The translations under genes and the position numbers were made by a program. DNA of 64,000 nt from a virus: IMG/VR virus record IMGVR_UViG_3300027668_000016, positions 1-64,000 of that record, one strand, 5' to 3'. The notes under the pieces are model-generated. The model saw only the letters and a list, made by a program, of their open reading frames with translations, had not been told where the DNA came from and did not search any database. Positions 26,959-36,251 of this stretch are shown one piece after another (positions within the stretch are counted from its first letter, which is position 1; every line of letters begins with the position of its first letter).

Positions 26959-27618
26959 TTATAGTCCTAATGTGTTATTAGCAAACCCATTAATTTCTGT
27001 GTTATCTGTAATGGTTAAATCAATTTCAGTACTTCCACCTGTTTCATTTCCAACTACAATAAGTTTAGTTGAAATATTTATATTATCAGCTAATATTTTA
27101 GATGTAATTGTAAATGTTGTGCCTGTACTTATTGAAACACTACGTCTATCTTCGTTTGCACCAACTACATCTGTGTTGTTTGCAACACCTTTACCATCAC
27201 CAACTATGTTAGCTGCATCTGAGTTAAGTAGTGTAACTGTATACCCAAGTGTATTTGCACCGTTTATAGTATTACAAGTTACGACTTGTGTTTTACTACC
27301 CTCTTCTATAGTAATAGAGGCTGGATTAGTTGATACAATTGGAATTCTGATTGTATTTTTTGGTAACGTTAAGAGTTTGTATCTTAATGAATAGTTCTCA
27401 TCGGTTACTGCTTCTACGATTGGCATATTCTCTATGATTACACCATAGTAATCTGACCCGAGTGGGTGTGCTGGATTCCATAATTCGTAATCTACTTCAT
27501 CATCTGCTAATGCAAATTGACTAATTACAAAGAAGTCTCGCCCTTTTGATAACAACTCTCTACCCTTTTTAGTAAGAATTGCATCTACTGTTATCGATGA
27601 ATTATCTAAATATCCCAT
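26959..27618 (-). CDS. Structural tail protein (219 aa)
   Basis: N-terminal 60 residues contain ITVDAILTKKGRELLSKG, FVISQFALADDEVDYELWNP and GVIIENMPIVEAV, a block I recognise from tail genes of T4-like cyanophages and other marine myoviruses. The remaining 130 residues are a Thr/Ile/Asn-rich beta domain resembling an Ig-like fold (PASITIEEGSKTQVVTCN). It lies in a row of tail genes with a late-promoter-like box 32 bases upstream of its start. Confidence 0.82.
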   Translation of the reverse strand: MGYLDNSSITVDAILTKKGRELLSKGRDFFVISQFALADDEVDYELWNPAHPLGSDYYGVIIENMPIVEAVTDENYSLRYKLLTLPKNTIRIPIVSTNPASITIEEGSKTQVVTCNTINGANTLGYTVTLLNSDAANIVGDGKGVANNTDVVGANEDRRSVSISTGTTFTITSKILADNINISTKLIVVGNETGGSTEIDLTITDNTEINGFANNTLGL

Positions 27619-27649
27619 ATTGTTTGCCTTTTACGTTTTCTGTATTTGT

Positions 27650-27658
27650 AATAAATAT
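27650..27658 (-). promoter_or_regulatory. Late-promoter-like element L8
   Basis: Minus strand ACATATTTATTACAAA, 32 bases before the 219-residue tail gene. A weak AT-only inverted repeat (CTTTTAAA...TTTAAAAAG) lies just upstream and may separate it from the coiled-coil gene. Confidence 0.5.
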
Positions 27659-27716
27659 GTAAATAAATCTTTTTAAACTAATTTTAAAAGAATATCCATT
27701 TTTATCTACTGTTATT

Positions 27717-29309
27717 TTAAATATTGTTATTATTTAAGTTTATTAATTGAGTTTCTACCGCATCGATTGCAGTTCGAAGTTTTGACTCTGCTATTTTTTC
27801 AGTTATATAAAATCCTTCAACTTCATCAGATTCCATTGATTCTTTAAGTTTTAATAATTCAAGCTGTCGTTCTTCCGTCAAACCCATGTCAGTTTCAACA
27901 GTATCTCGTATCAATATATCATTTGGATTTAATTGTGAATCAATATCAAAATCGGAATCAGTACTTTCGATAATATCTCTATGAGGTACTACCTTCCTAC
28001 CTAACTTACGTTCTAAATCATTTATTTCTTTTCTGCTACGTTCTACATCTGTCATATTATTTAAATCTAAATTTTCTTCGGATTCTTCTATCATATCATC
28101 ACTTACAGTATCTTCAAAAATATCCTGTTGCTCTTCATCTCTGAGTTCATTATATTTTAATGCACGTTCTTCGGCCTTTCTTGCAAGTTCATCCTGACGT
28201 CTTTTTCTATTTTTAGCTCTTCGTCTGAGCTGAAGTGTTTTAAATCGTTTCTTTTCTACCTCAATACTGATTTTTAAATCTTCTTTTTCTTTTGGGGTAG
28301 TGATATCGTTACGGATAAACATCGGGTACTCTGATTGCATTAGCAAATCAAATTCCGATTGTAAGTTCTTTATATATTCATCAAACTCAAGTTTAGTTTG
28401 TGGTTCATCTCCAATTAATATATCAATTGCAATCCTACGTTCATCTTCTGTATTTCTACGGATGAGGTCATTATCTAAGAATTCCATTCGTTCTGTAAAC
28501 GATTTCAATTCGTATCCGTTACGAACTACTATACCTTGACTTAATAACAATTTAATACGCCGATTTCGGATACGTTGAGCTTCAGTTAATCCTTCTAACT
28601 CTGTGGCTTTGAGTTTTGCTTCTTTATCAGATGCGGCCTGTTTTGCTTTTTCTTCAGATGCTTTAATAAGTTCTAATGCAGCTTTATCTTCTTCTGCCTT
28701 TTTTATGAGTAACTCAGCTGCTATAATTTTTGCGTTTTCTTCGGCGGCCTTTCTTTCATCAGCTAAACGATTTCGTCTAAGGGCATCTTCTCCCATCTGT
28801 GTTTTTAATAAGGATTGTGCTGCTGCAGCCTTTCGCTTTGCATCCAATGCCTTAAAGCGCTCCGCTTGTGCTTCTTGCTGTTCGGTTTGTATTTTATTAA
28901 GGAATCCATTAACAAACTTGATAAGTGTATCATCAGTATCTCCTAATTGAATTAACCTATGTTGTTCTTTCTGCAAATCAGCTGATGAAAACTTTTCATA
29001 TTTAGCATTCCATTGTGCGAGTTGAGCCGATTTACTTAGGGGTTCAATATTTTTTTTACCAATATTTAATAAACCACCTTTCTTATCATCACCACGACTC
29101 TCAGTAGATTTTGCTGCGTTTTTAGCTTTTGCATCATTTTCCATTTCTAATCTAGCTCTGGCAGCTGCGGTGGTATCGTTTGATATTTGGGTAGAATTAC
29201 CACCACCATCATTTCCATCACCATTAATGTTAGCGGCTATAAATTCATCAAGCGAACCATTGAATCTTCCTTCTGCTATTGCCAATGTATATTGTTCTTG
29301 TTCATTCAT
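27717..29309 (-). CDS. Coiled-coil tail-region protein (530 aa)
   Basis: Almost wholly charged helix. Residues about 130-250 are Ala/Lys/Glu heptad sequence (KAAEENAKIIAAELLIKKAE), followed by acidic and basic helices with repeated DIFEDTVSDDMIEESEE-type segments. It begins MNEQEQYTLAIAEGRFNGSL. No enzyme motif. Its place between two structural genes suggests a virion or assembly protein, perhaps a rod-like fibre support, but this is inference. The high Ala/Lys content leaves a long open frame on the opposite strand that is not a gene. Confidence 0.8.
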   Translation of the reverse strand: MNEQEQYTLAIAEGRFNGSLDEFIAANINGDGNDGGGNSTQISNDTTAAARARLEMENDAKAKNAAKSTESRGDDKKGGLLNIGKKNIEPLSKSAQLAQWNAKYEKFSSADLQKEQHRLIQLGDTDDTLIKFVNGFLNKIQTEQQEAQAERFKALDAKRKAAAAQSLLKTQMGEDALRRNRLADERKAAEENAKIIAAELLIKKAEEDKAALELIKASEEKAKQAASDKEAKLKATELEGLTEAQRIRNRRIKLLLSQGIVVRNGYELKSFTERMEFLDNDLIRRNTEDERRIAIDILIGDEPQTKLEFDEYIKNLQSEFDLLMQSEYPMFIRNDITTPKEKEDLKISIEVEKKRFKTLQLRRRAKNRKRRQDELARKAEERALKYNELRDEEQQDIFEDTVSDDMIEESEENLDLNNMTDVERSRKEINDLERKLGRKVVPHRDIIESTDSDFDIDSQLNPNDILIRDTVETDMGLTEERQLELLKLKESMESDEVEGFYITEKIAESKLRTAIDAVETQLINLNNNNI

Positions 29310-29340
29310 AATGCTATCTTATTATTTGATGTTATCATAA

Positions 29341-32300
29341 TTACTTTGCCATTTCGTATACCAATGCAATTGAATTAGCTTCTGATATTAATAACGGGTC
29401 GGTAGTGGAGTTACTAATGAATTTTATAGGACCTTCTGGTGCTGTGTTAAATGCATATTCTAATAATAGTAATTCAGTTTGCCTATCATCGGTAATAGCC
29501 ATTGATTTAAAATATTTATTCTTTTCATCTTCATCAAACTTCATATTTATAAATTCTATGGATTCTTTGAATCGATTGGTTTGCTGATTACCCATAAATT
29601 TTGGTAATGGTTTATCATTGGTAACAACCGATTGGTCTGTGTTACCTAAATTACCGATTTCAGTTTGTTCAATTCTATCTCTTTCTTCTTGCTCAATTCT
29701 ATCTCTTTCTTCATCATTCTCATCGAATGTATCAAGACCTTTATTAACAGTATCAAACTCAACCCTTCTAAGGTCTTCATATTCACGCCGTATCTCATCA
29801 GTTTTGATTCTAGAAGTAAACTCAGCTCTACGAGTGTTTTCAATACTAACCAACTTACCAATCCTTTGTCTGAATGCTGCTTTCTCATCGTTGTATTCTT
29901 TTAAAAGTTGATGCTTCACAAACTCCCATACATACAATTCTTGCAAATCTATAAATGTAGCTGGTTGATTCGTTAAACTACCTACTGATAAGTTTCCACC
30001 AGCGGCGGTTGTTGATGTATAGATTAGTACATTAGCATCTGCTGCAAATATTTCTATTACAGGCTTTCCATCAGGTGTATCCGGCGAATTCGTTGTTAAT
30101 GAATCTGATGTCATCTTACACCCGAAGAATGTTAGATTCTCCATTGCGAAGGATTTCTCATCTGATGATACTGATGATGGTACTAATGATGATGAAGATG
30201 GTAACCCTAATGATGCAGATAATCGTGTACTATAAAAAAGAACCTTAGTTTTTGCGTATTTAGATGGTTTAGCGTTTATTGCTGTAGATGATGTTACATT
30301 ATAATTCCAATATCCATTTGTTTCTGCTTTCCACCCAGCCCCATAACCAATATTAGTAGCTGATGATGTTGCGACCAATATAGTGTATTTATATATTGAT
30401 GGTGCATACATATCTTTAATTTGAGGATTTCCAATTGATTCTAGATTATCTTTTGTAGATACAACTGTATCAGTATCAATTGGAGTTAACGTAAAATTGT
30501 AATCATTGTATGTTACAGTAGGTAGTTTTAATGGTTCTAATACCAAAGCCTCATGCTGTTGTAAATGTTTGGTGATTGGAACTTTTACTACTTCATCTAT
30601 TACGACCGAATATTCATTGTAATCGCTAGTAAGTGTTTTCTCATATTGTTTTAATGTTACATCATAATGCGGTTGTGTATATGTTACATTTGTTTTAGAT
30701 TTAAATTTAGGTCGTTCTAAAATATGTGGTTCAATTAAGATACCCGAATTGTAATCAACTCTAGCCGGCATAGTCTGTCTAATCTGTTCAAATACAGATT
30801 GGTCATATCTTGCTAATATATTAATTACAGTATTTATTAAATTTTTAGAAGTATATTTTTTAAATACATTTCTTCTTAAATAATCTAATTCTTCATTCTG
30901 CTCATTAAGTCCTTCTCTTCTATCAGGATTACCAATATAATCATCTATCTCAAAATAACCGGTATGATTGTAGATATCTTCGTTGTACATTTTTGTAGCA
31001 GAAAGATATACACCAACTTGATTTGAATCAACAGGTGAAGTATCATATTGTGATTTTTCCTTTTTCTTATCAGAATCTAATACCCCATTCAATGAACTTT
31101 GTTCAATTCTAACTTTATTGTTCATTATATTGTTAGCTCCAGCAGAAGGAACTTTTGTATAATATTCTTCAGTAACACCTCTCAAATCATCAGCTTCAAA
31201 ATTGAAAAGTGATGCCGTTAATGGGCTACCGTTCTCAGATGTAAGTATATTTCTATTTGGATGTGATGATACTATACTATAAGCGCTAGTTACACTTTTC
31301 AATTGAGAATCAGGAATAAACCTAAATTTCAAATCAAAGTAAGATGATGTTGCTGAATTACCATGATACGTTTCTCTCGATAGTGTATGTTCATCTACAA
31401 CTATATCTTTTAATGGATTTGCCCAATATCTAATCTCTTGTATAGAACCACTTAAATATTCAGCTGCGTTCCAAAGAGTTAATCCAGTAGCGGTTGGTAA
31501 ATCTTTACCAATAGTTAAATTATCACTACCAGTCCAAGCTGCATTGTATGATGATTCAGTAGAACCATCAACTGAAATACTAGCTGATTTATTTGTAATG
31601 ATATCATCTTTTCTACTTCTACGATATTGTATTTTGTAAGTGTTATCTGCGGTTATATCATCAACTGAAGATTCTCTTTGTACTAATAACGTACTCATAG
31701 TTGAATCAAATACCATAACATCATTGATAGATGCTGATTTATATCCAGCACTACCACTTAGAAAAAAGTGAATATTACCTCTACCAGCTCTAGATGAGTT
31801 TGGCTCTAATACAACTCCGAAATCCAATCCCTTATTTAATACTGCAGTTGTTCTACTTAAATTTTGTTGAATTTGGATTTCTATTGTATCAACTGGGTTT
31901 GGGTCGTTTACTGAATATGTAGTAGAATCTACATCAGTTATTTTATCCCAAGGAAGTGTAATATAATTATCAGTGTCAAATCTTAAATGATATACAAACT
32001 TATCGTGTTCCCATATTGGTCTAACATCTTCAACCATTGGACCACCATACTCTTTAATAGATAGAAATGTTTGTGGGATACCATATGTTGCAATTAATGC
32101 TTTTACTGCTCTAGCAGAACCTTTTGATTTTAATAAGTAAGGTATGTTGTTTACAACTCTACGCCAAACTTCATAATTAATTTGTTCATGTGATTTTGAT
32201 TTCAATGAACCACTTTGTGCAGGTACACCTTCCTGGTTTGTTCCTAATGCGTAATCCCAAAGGTTAGATGTATCCTTACCATGAGTTAGTTTCCAACCCA

Positions 32301-34149
32301 TTGATTTTGCTACATCATAAAGAAGTTCGTTTGGCATACCATCATATGGATGCTCTTCCCTCGTATTTATTGAAGTTAGTGTTTTTACATAACTCCATGT
32401 AATATCGAAGTGATGTCCAATCATATCAATAAATAAAATATAATCTTTATTCAAAGGGTCTTCTACAATTGATGCTGGTATTGAATGTGTTAATCGTGCT
32501 TCATTCTCAGAATCAAATAAACTAGCAGATGAAATTAACCCATTAAAGTAATTTTCACCGGTAGTAGAGGTGGTTGAATATGTTACGGTTGGGTAGGATG
32601 ATACTTTAGGCCAAGCATTAAATGTAAATGCGGATGAACTGTAATGTGTATATGTACTACCTGTTTCATAATACATCCACTTTTCCCAACCATCAAATCC
32701 ACTGGATACATTATCTCTCCGTTGAATTGATTGGGATATGTTTGTTATTGCTTCTGAACCACTAACCGAACCTAAAGTTGTTATTCTAGCATTGTATGAT
32801 TCTATTAACCCTAATTTATATTTAAAATTATGAACACGCTCTTCTGCTGATGAATAGTTTACAAAGTTTTTAAAATCAGAATAATCTATATTAAGTGTAG
32901 TGTTACCGAATGATGAACTAAGATACTTATCAACAATTTGTTGAGATGTTGATAGATTGGCATCTAATAACTCATTCCAATTTTTTAAATCTGTTCCTTG
33001 AGATTTACCGTAGTTACCCATGTCTATCTTAAAGTTGGGTGGTGAGAAATCTAATGTTTCAACAGATTTGGTAAATGGGAAAACTGATACTCTATCAATA
33101 TACGAATCGTGAACCAATCGTGCTATTGTTGGGTTTAGTAACTGTTGAGTATCTTTTAAAGGTTTATATAATTTAACTACAACAGTTTTTAAATTATTAG
33201 TATTAGCTAATGATGCGTTATAATATCTTACCTTAGAAAAGTTTTTGATGGTCTGGTTAATAAAAGTACCATTCTCTGGTCCATTAAATTTCCTATCATT
33301 ATCAGTTGCATCGTTAGTATAATAAATAATATCACCATTTGCATCTAATTCGGGCTCATATGAAAGTGTACCATTATCATTAACAATGTTGAATTTTGCA
33401 GCTCTACCAGTAGCTTCAGGTGGGTAGGATACATAAAGAATTTCTTTAGATGATTCCGCCGTTTCCGAAAATTCACCACCTGTGATAGAAGATTCACCTA
33501 CAGAGTATTCATCCGATATCTCTACCCAAAATTTATCATCACCAAATAAAGGATAAAATGTTGTTTTCTTACCATCGAATCTTCCAATCGGATAATCTAC
33601 ATTCTTTACAATTTCACCTACCTTTGGGTTGTTATTAAAATCAAACCCTACAATTGGTATTAGTTCGTTATTACCTAAGTTTAATACTAAATCATCGTTA
33701 TAGTTTGATGATAAATTTGATTGTATATATTGATATAAATCACTAAAAGTTTCACTATTAGAGATTGTTAATTCCAACTCAGTTGAATCGGATGATATCC
33801 TATTTATATTTAATTTATCAGTTAAAGTGTTAATAAAATTATATAGAATACTATAATAACCACTTTTTGCTCCTGCTAATCTTACATCTAATTCAGGCTT
33901 TACTAATATATTATATGGTATTTTTTCTCCAGATAGTTCGTATTCAATATCAGTTTGTTGAGATTGTACTAACGAATCAGCTGAATATAAATGTGATTCA
34001 ATCTTTGAATTCTTTAGTAAATCTTCTGAGATATCTAATATATCAGTAGGTATCTTAGTAATATCAGCTGCAGAATATATTGCAGTATTTTCTACTGGCC
34101 CCTTTGAGGTTTTTAATATATTTTTATTTTCAAATCTATCTATTGCCAT
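29341..34149 (-). CDS. Very large baseplate protein, gp7 position (1602 aa)
   Basis: The largest baseplate-region gene after the fibre. A central block contains NEVWRRVVNNIPYLLKSKGS-type sequence followed by ARAVKALIATYGIPQTFLSI, which I recall from baseplate proteins of marine myoviruses. It is followed by a LamG-like segment (IEIQIQQNLSRTTAVLNKG ... GSIQEIRYWANPL). The C-terminal 250 residues are a charged coiled coil (RRAEFTSRIKTDEIRREYED, ERDRIEQEERDRIEQ). Order after gp25, gp6 and two small proteins places it where T4 has gp7, a large wedge protein. The match to gp7 is by position and size, not by motif. Confidence 0.85.
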   Translation of the reverse strand: MAIDRFENKNILKTSKGPVENTAIYSAADITKIPTDILDISEDLLKNSKIESHLYSADSLVQSQQTDIEYELSGEKIPYNILVKPELDVRLAGAKSGYYSILYNFINTLTDKLNINRISSDSTELELTISNSETFSDLYQYIQSNLSSNYNDDLVLNLGNNELIPIVGFDFNNNPKVGEIVKNVDYPIGRFDGKKTTFYPLFGDDKFWVEISDEYSVGESSITGGEFSETAESSKEILYVSYPPEATGRAAKFNIVNDNGTLSYEPELDANGDIIYYTNDATDNDRKFNGPENGTFINQTIKNFSKVRYYNASLANTNNLKTVVVKLYKPLKDTQQLLNPTIARLVHDSYIDRVSVFPFTKSVETLDFSPPNFKIDMGNYGKSQGTDLKNWNELLDANLSTSQQIVDKYLSSSFGNTTLNIDYSDFKNFVNYSSAEERVHNFKYKLGLIESYNARITTLGSVSGSEAITNISQSIQRRDNVSSGFDGWEKWMYYETGSTYTHYSSSAFTFNAWPKVSSYPTVTYSTTSTTGENYFNGLISSASLFDSENEARLTHSIPASIVEDPLNKDYILFIDMIGHHFDITWSYVKTLTSINTREEHPYDGMPNELLYDVAKSMGWKLTHGKDTSNLWDYALGTNQEGVPAQSGSLKSKSHEQINYEVWRRVVNNIPYLLKSKGSARAVKALIATYGIPQTFLSIKEYGGPMVEDVRPIWEHDKFVYHLRFDTDNYITLPWDKITDVDSTTYSVNDPNPVDTIEIQIQQNLSRTTAVLNKGLDFGVVLEPNSSRAGRGNIHFFLSGSAGYKSASINDVMVFDSTMSTLLVQRESSVDDITADNTYKIQYRRSRKDDIITNKSASISVDGSTESSYNAAWTGSDNLTIGKDLPTATGLTLWNAAEYLSGSIQEIRYWANPLKDIVVDEHTLSRETYHGNSATSSYFDLKFRFIPDSQLKSVTSAYSIVSSHPNRNILTSENGSPLTASLFNFEADDLRGVTEEYYTKVPSAGANNIMNNKVRIEQSSLNGVLDSDKKKEKSQYDTSPVDSNQVGVYLSATKMYNEDIYNHTGYFEIDDYIGNPDRREGLNEQNEELDYLRRNVFKKYTSKNLINTVINILARYDQSVFEQIRQTMPARVDYNSGILIEPHILERPKFKSKTNVTYTQPHYDVTLKQYEKTLTSDYNEYSVVIDEVVKVPITKHLQQHEALVLEPLKLPTVTYNDYNFTLTPIDTDTVVSTKDNLESIGNPQIKDMYAPSIYKYTILVATSSATNIGYGAGWKAETNGYWNYNVTSSTAINAKPSKYAKTKVLFYSTRLSASLGLPSSSSLVPSSVSSDEKSFAMENLTFFGCKMTSDSLTTNSPDTPDGKPVIEIFAADANVLIYTSTTAAGGNLSVGSLTNQPATFIDLQELYVWEFVKHQLLKEYNDEKAAFRQRIGKLVSIENTRRAEFTSRIKTDEIRREYEDLRRVEFDTVNKGLDTFDENDEERDRIEQEERDRIEQTEIGNLGNTDQSVVTNDKPLPKFMGNQQTNRFKESIEFINMKFDEDEKNKYFKSMAITDDRQTELLLLEYAFNTAPEGPIKFISNSTTDPLLISEANSIALVYEMAK

Positions 34150-34165
34150 ATTATCTTTTATTATA

Positions 34166-35146
34166 TCAATTAGATATTAATTCAATATCCCAAAAACTAC
34201 TATCTACCAAATACCCAACCTCAACGTTATCAGAAGTCCCACATGAACCAGCTACCTGCCACTCATCAAACTCTTTCATATCTTTGTTTAGGATTGTGAT
34301 TGTCTGACTGTGATTGAACCCATTATTTTTAGGTGGTCGAAGGGTAACAGCTCTACCAGATGTGGAAGTTTGGATAGAAGGACCAACATTATCTGAAACG
34401 GTTTGTTGACTACCAAATGTAACAGTCGAAGTATCTGTTGATGATTTTCTGATTCGTTGGAATCGAGTATCTATACCAACAGGAAAAAATATAACACGCC
34501 GCTCACGAGGTGTTTTGCCAAAGTTAGCCCAATGGACTTTTGCAGCTCCCAGGGTTTGGTTAGTATATTTACCGTTAGTGTTACGATTCCCAAAAGCTGC
34601 TCGCAAATCAGAATATCGGTCTAGGTAATTTGCTGCGGAGCTATTGGCCAATGCGGAGGGTCGAGATACTTCTCTTTTATCGAATGAGCGAATTTGGTAC
34701 GTTAGTTTTAAATCGTTACCACTATCTATCAACTCTTTTGTAATAGTATATCTACCTGCTGATGTTTGTGGTGGTCCGTATACAACTTTACTGAACCCTA
34801 AGTTTGTACTACCATATGGTCTTGTGGTAGATTCATAGCTTTGGTTATATGAATAAAACTTTTTATCATTTGGAGGTAACTCATATCTAGCGCTGAATTC
34901 ATCTTTGAATCCTGTAAAGTTTCTTAAATCCAATTTCTCTTCATTAATAATTGTAAGTTCAAGTGATGGTCCTACGTTTACTAACTCAGTTGGAGGTATA
35001 TATAAAACTTTGTTAAACGCATCTTTACCATAAACAGTTTTAGATGCTGCAAGTTTAACCGTACCATACGAATCAGTTCCATTTGGGTCTAACGTATATG
35101 ATACTATTTGTTTAGATGTATTTCTTTTTACTTTTCTATCCACCAT
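34166..35146 (-). CDS. Baseplate/tail protein with YxxxYxDLxxAFG adhesin-type module (326 aa)
   Basis: Residues about 185-235 read AANYLDRYSDLRAAFGN then GAAKVHWANFGKTPRERR. This resembles the YLxxYPDLxxAFG...HWxxxGxxEGR module I know from bacterial surface and secreted proteins. The flanking regions are beta-rich (YGSTNLGFSKVVYGPPQTS). The stop and start overlap the neighbouring genes by a base, so it is translated as part of the gp6-gp7 run. A role in host-surface binding at the baseplate is plausible, not shown. Confidence 0.82.
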   Translation of the reverse strand: MVDRKVKRNTSKQIVSYTLDPNGTDSYGTVKLAASKTVYGKDAFNKVLYIPPTELVNVGPSLELTIINEEKLDLRNFTGFKDEFSARYELPPNDKKFYSYNQSYESTTRPYGSTNLGFSKVVYGPPQTSAGRYTITKELIDSGNDLKLTYQIRSFDKREVSRPSALANSSAANYLDRYSDLRAAFGNRNTNGKYTNQTLGAAKVHWANFGKTPRERRVIFFPVGIDTRFQRIRKSSTDTSTVTFGSQQTVSDNVGPSIQTSTSGRAVTLRPPKNNGFNHSQTITILNKDMKEFDEWQVAGSCGTSDNVEVGYLVDSSFWDIELISN

Positions 35147-36240
35147 TACCTAACCACTTTAAATACATAACCATCAAAATACTCTTGTCTACTATCTCTA
35201 TCAACTCTAAATTCAAACTGATAGAATCGTTCAGGTTGAAGTGTATTAAACCAAAAATCAAAATAGTTACCATTCGAATCACAACTAATTTTAGTATAAG
35301 TTGTATCGAATGGTGCTAACACTAAATTGGTCTCAACATCTCTAACCTGATAATAAGTATTTTGAGGAAGAGATTTAACATCATTATATAGAGAAGAAGT
35401 TGAAAAAGTTCTTTGTGGAAATCTTTGCCTACCCACTACTCTTATTCTTGATTTTGAATTTTCCTTATATTCTGCCATTAAATTCTTTGGGTATATTAAA
35501 ATATCATCACCTGTTAATGATGATAACGACCCAGTAACATATGCTGAATCATCCCATCTGACTTCTAATGTTGGAACATATATTGTATGTGTTTCGTTTG
35601 AGAAGAATTTAGATGAGCCATATCTGGTAGAACCACTCTCTTCTAATAATGGTCGTTTTACAATAAACCCATTGTTGTATCTTGAACCACTCATCCAATC
35701 TTTAACATACTCAGTAACTTCTACTTTTAAGTCATTTGTGTATTTGTTAAAGGTTTGTGAGTATGCTGTGTTATTTGCCGATGCAGTATACCAAGTACCA
35801 CCACCATCATTATGTATGTATGAACCAGTCGTTCCACTTGCAAATGAACCTGTTGTCCATAATGAACTATTTCTATATTGCCAGCTTACACCATCCGTTT
35901 GAATTGGTGAATCATAAAATTGACCTTTACCTTCTGTCCAACTTTGTGAAACGGGATATATATCTAACTGATATTCAGATTGTACTCCAACTTGTTCAGT
36001 AGATGTGAGGTTTAAATAAAATTTACAATTAGATGAAATCTCACCTGCTGATATTGATGCTGATAATGATGTGATATTAAATTGTGTTAACACCCTACTG
36101 TTACCTATTAGAATACTATCAGTATCAGTATCGTAAAATTTAGTTACTTCTAATATTTCATCACCACCAGCATTCTGTGCTCTTAATGCGTCTTGTTCGT
36201 ATATTGTAGAATCCTTTTGTCCGTATATTCTATATATCAT
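35146..36240 (-). CDS. DNRLRE-like structural protein (364 aa)
   Basis: Begins MIYRIYGQKDSTIYEQDALR and contains the features of DNRLRE-type beta domains: KDSTIYE at the N-terminus, SRVLTQFNI, QLDIYPVSQSWTEGKGQFYD and LKVEVTEYVKDWMSGSRYN ahead of GFIVKRP. Such domains are found in cell-surface and phage tail proteins. It sits between the gp6-like J protein and the 326-residue gene, so it is probably part of the baseplate wedge. Function within the wedge unknown. Confidence 0.85.
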   Translation of the reverse strand: MIYRIYGQKDSTIYEQDALRAQNAGGDEILEVTKFYDTDTDSILIGNSRVLTQFNITSLSASISAGEISSNCKFYLNLTSTEQVGVQSEYQLDIYPVSQSWTEGKGQFYDSPIQTDGVSWQYRNSSLWTTGSFASGTTGSYIHNDGGGTWYTASANNTAYSQTFNKYTNDLKVEVTEYVKDWMSGSRYNNGFIVKRPLLEESGSTRYGSSKFFSNETHTIYVPTLEVRWDDSAYVTGSLSSLTGDDILIYPKNLMAEYKENSKSRIRVVGRQRFPQRTFSTSSLYNDVKSLPQNTYYQVRDVETNLVLAPFDTTYTKISCDSNGNYFDFWFNTLQPERFYQFEFRVDRDSRQEYFDGYVFKVVR

Positions 36241-36251
36241 TGTTTATCTCC

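Noticed and set aside
26972-27394. 140-residue hydrophobic plus-strand open frame
   Set aside because: Antisense shadow of a Thr/Asn-rich tail gene; alternating hydrophobicity comes from the complementary codons.
28603-28950. 115-residue plus-strand open frame
   Set aside because: It lies antisense to the Ala/Lys/Glu-rich coiled-coil gene; its Ser/Ala/Phe-rich translation is the complement of those codons. No plus-strand gene elsewhere supports it.
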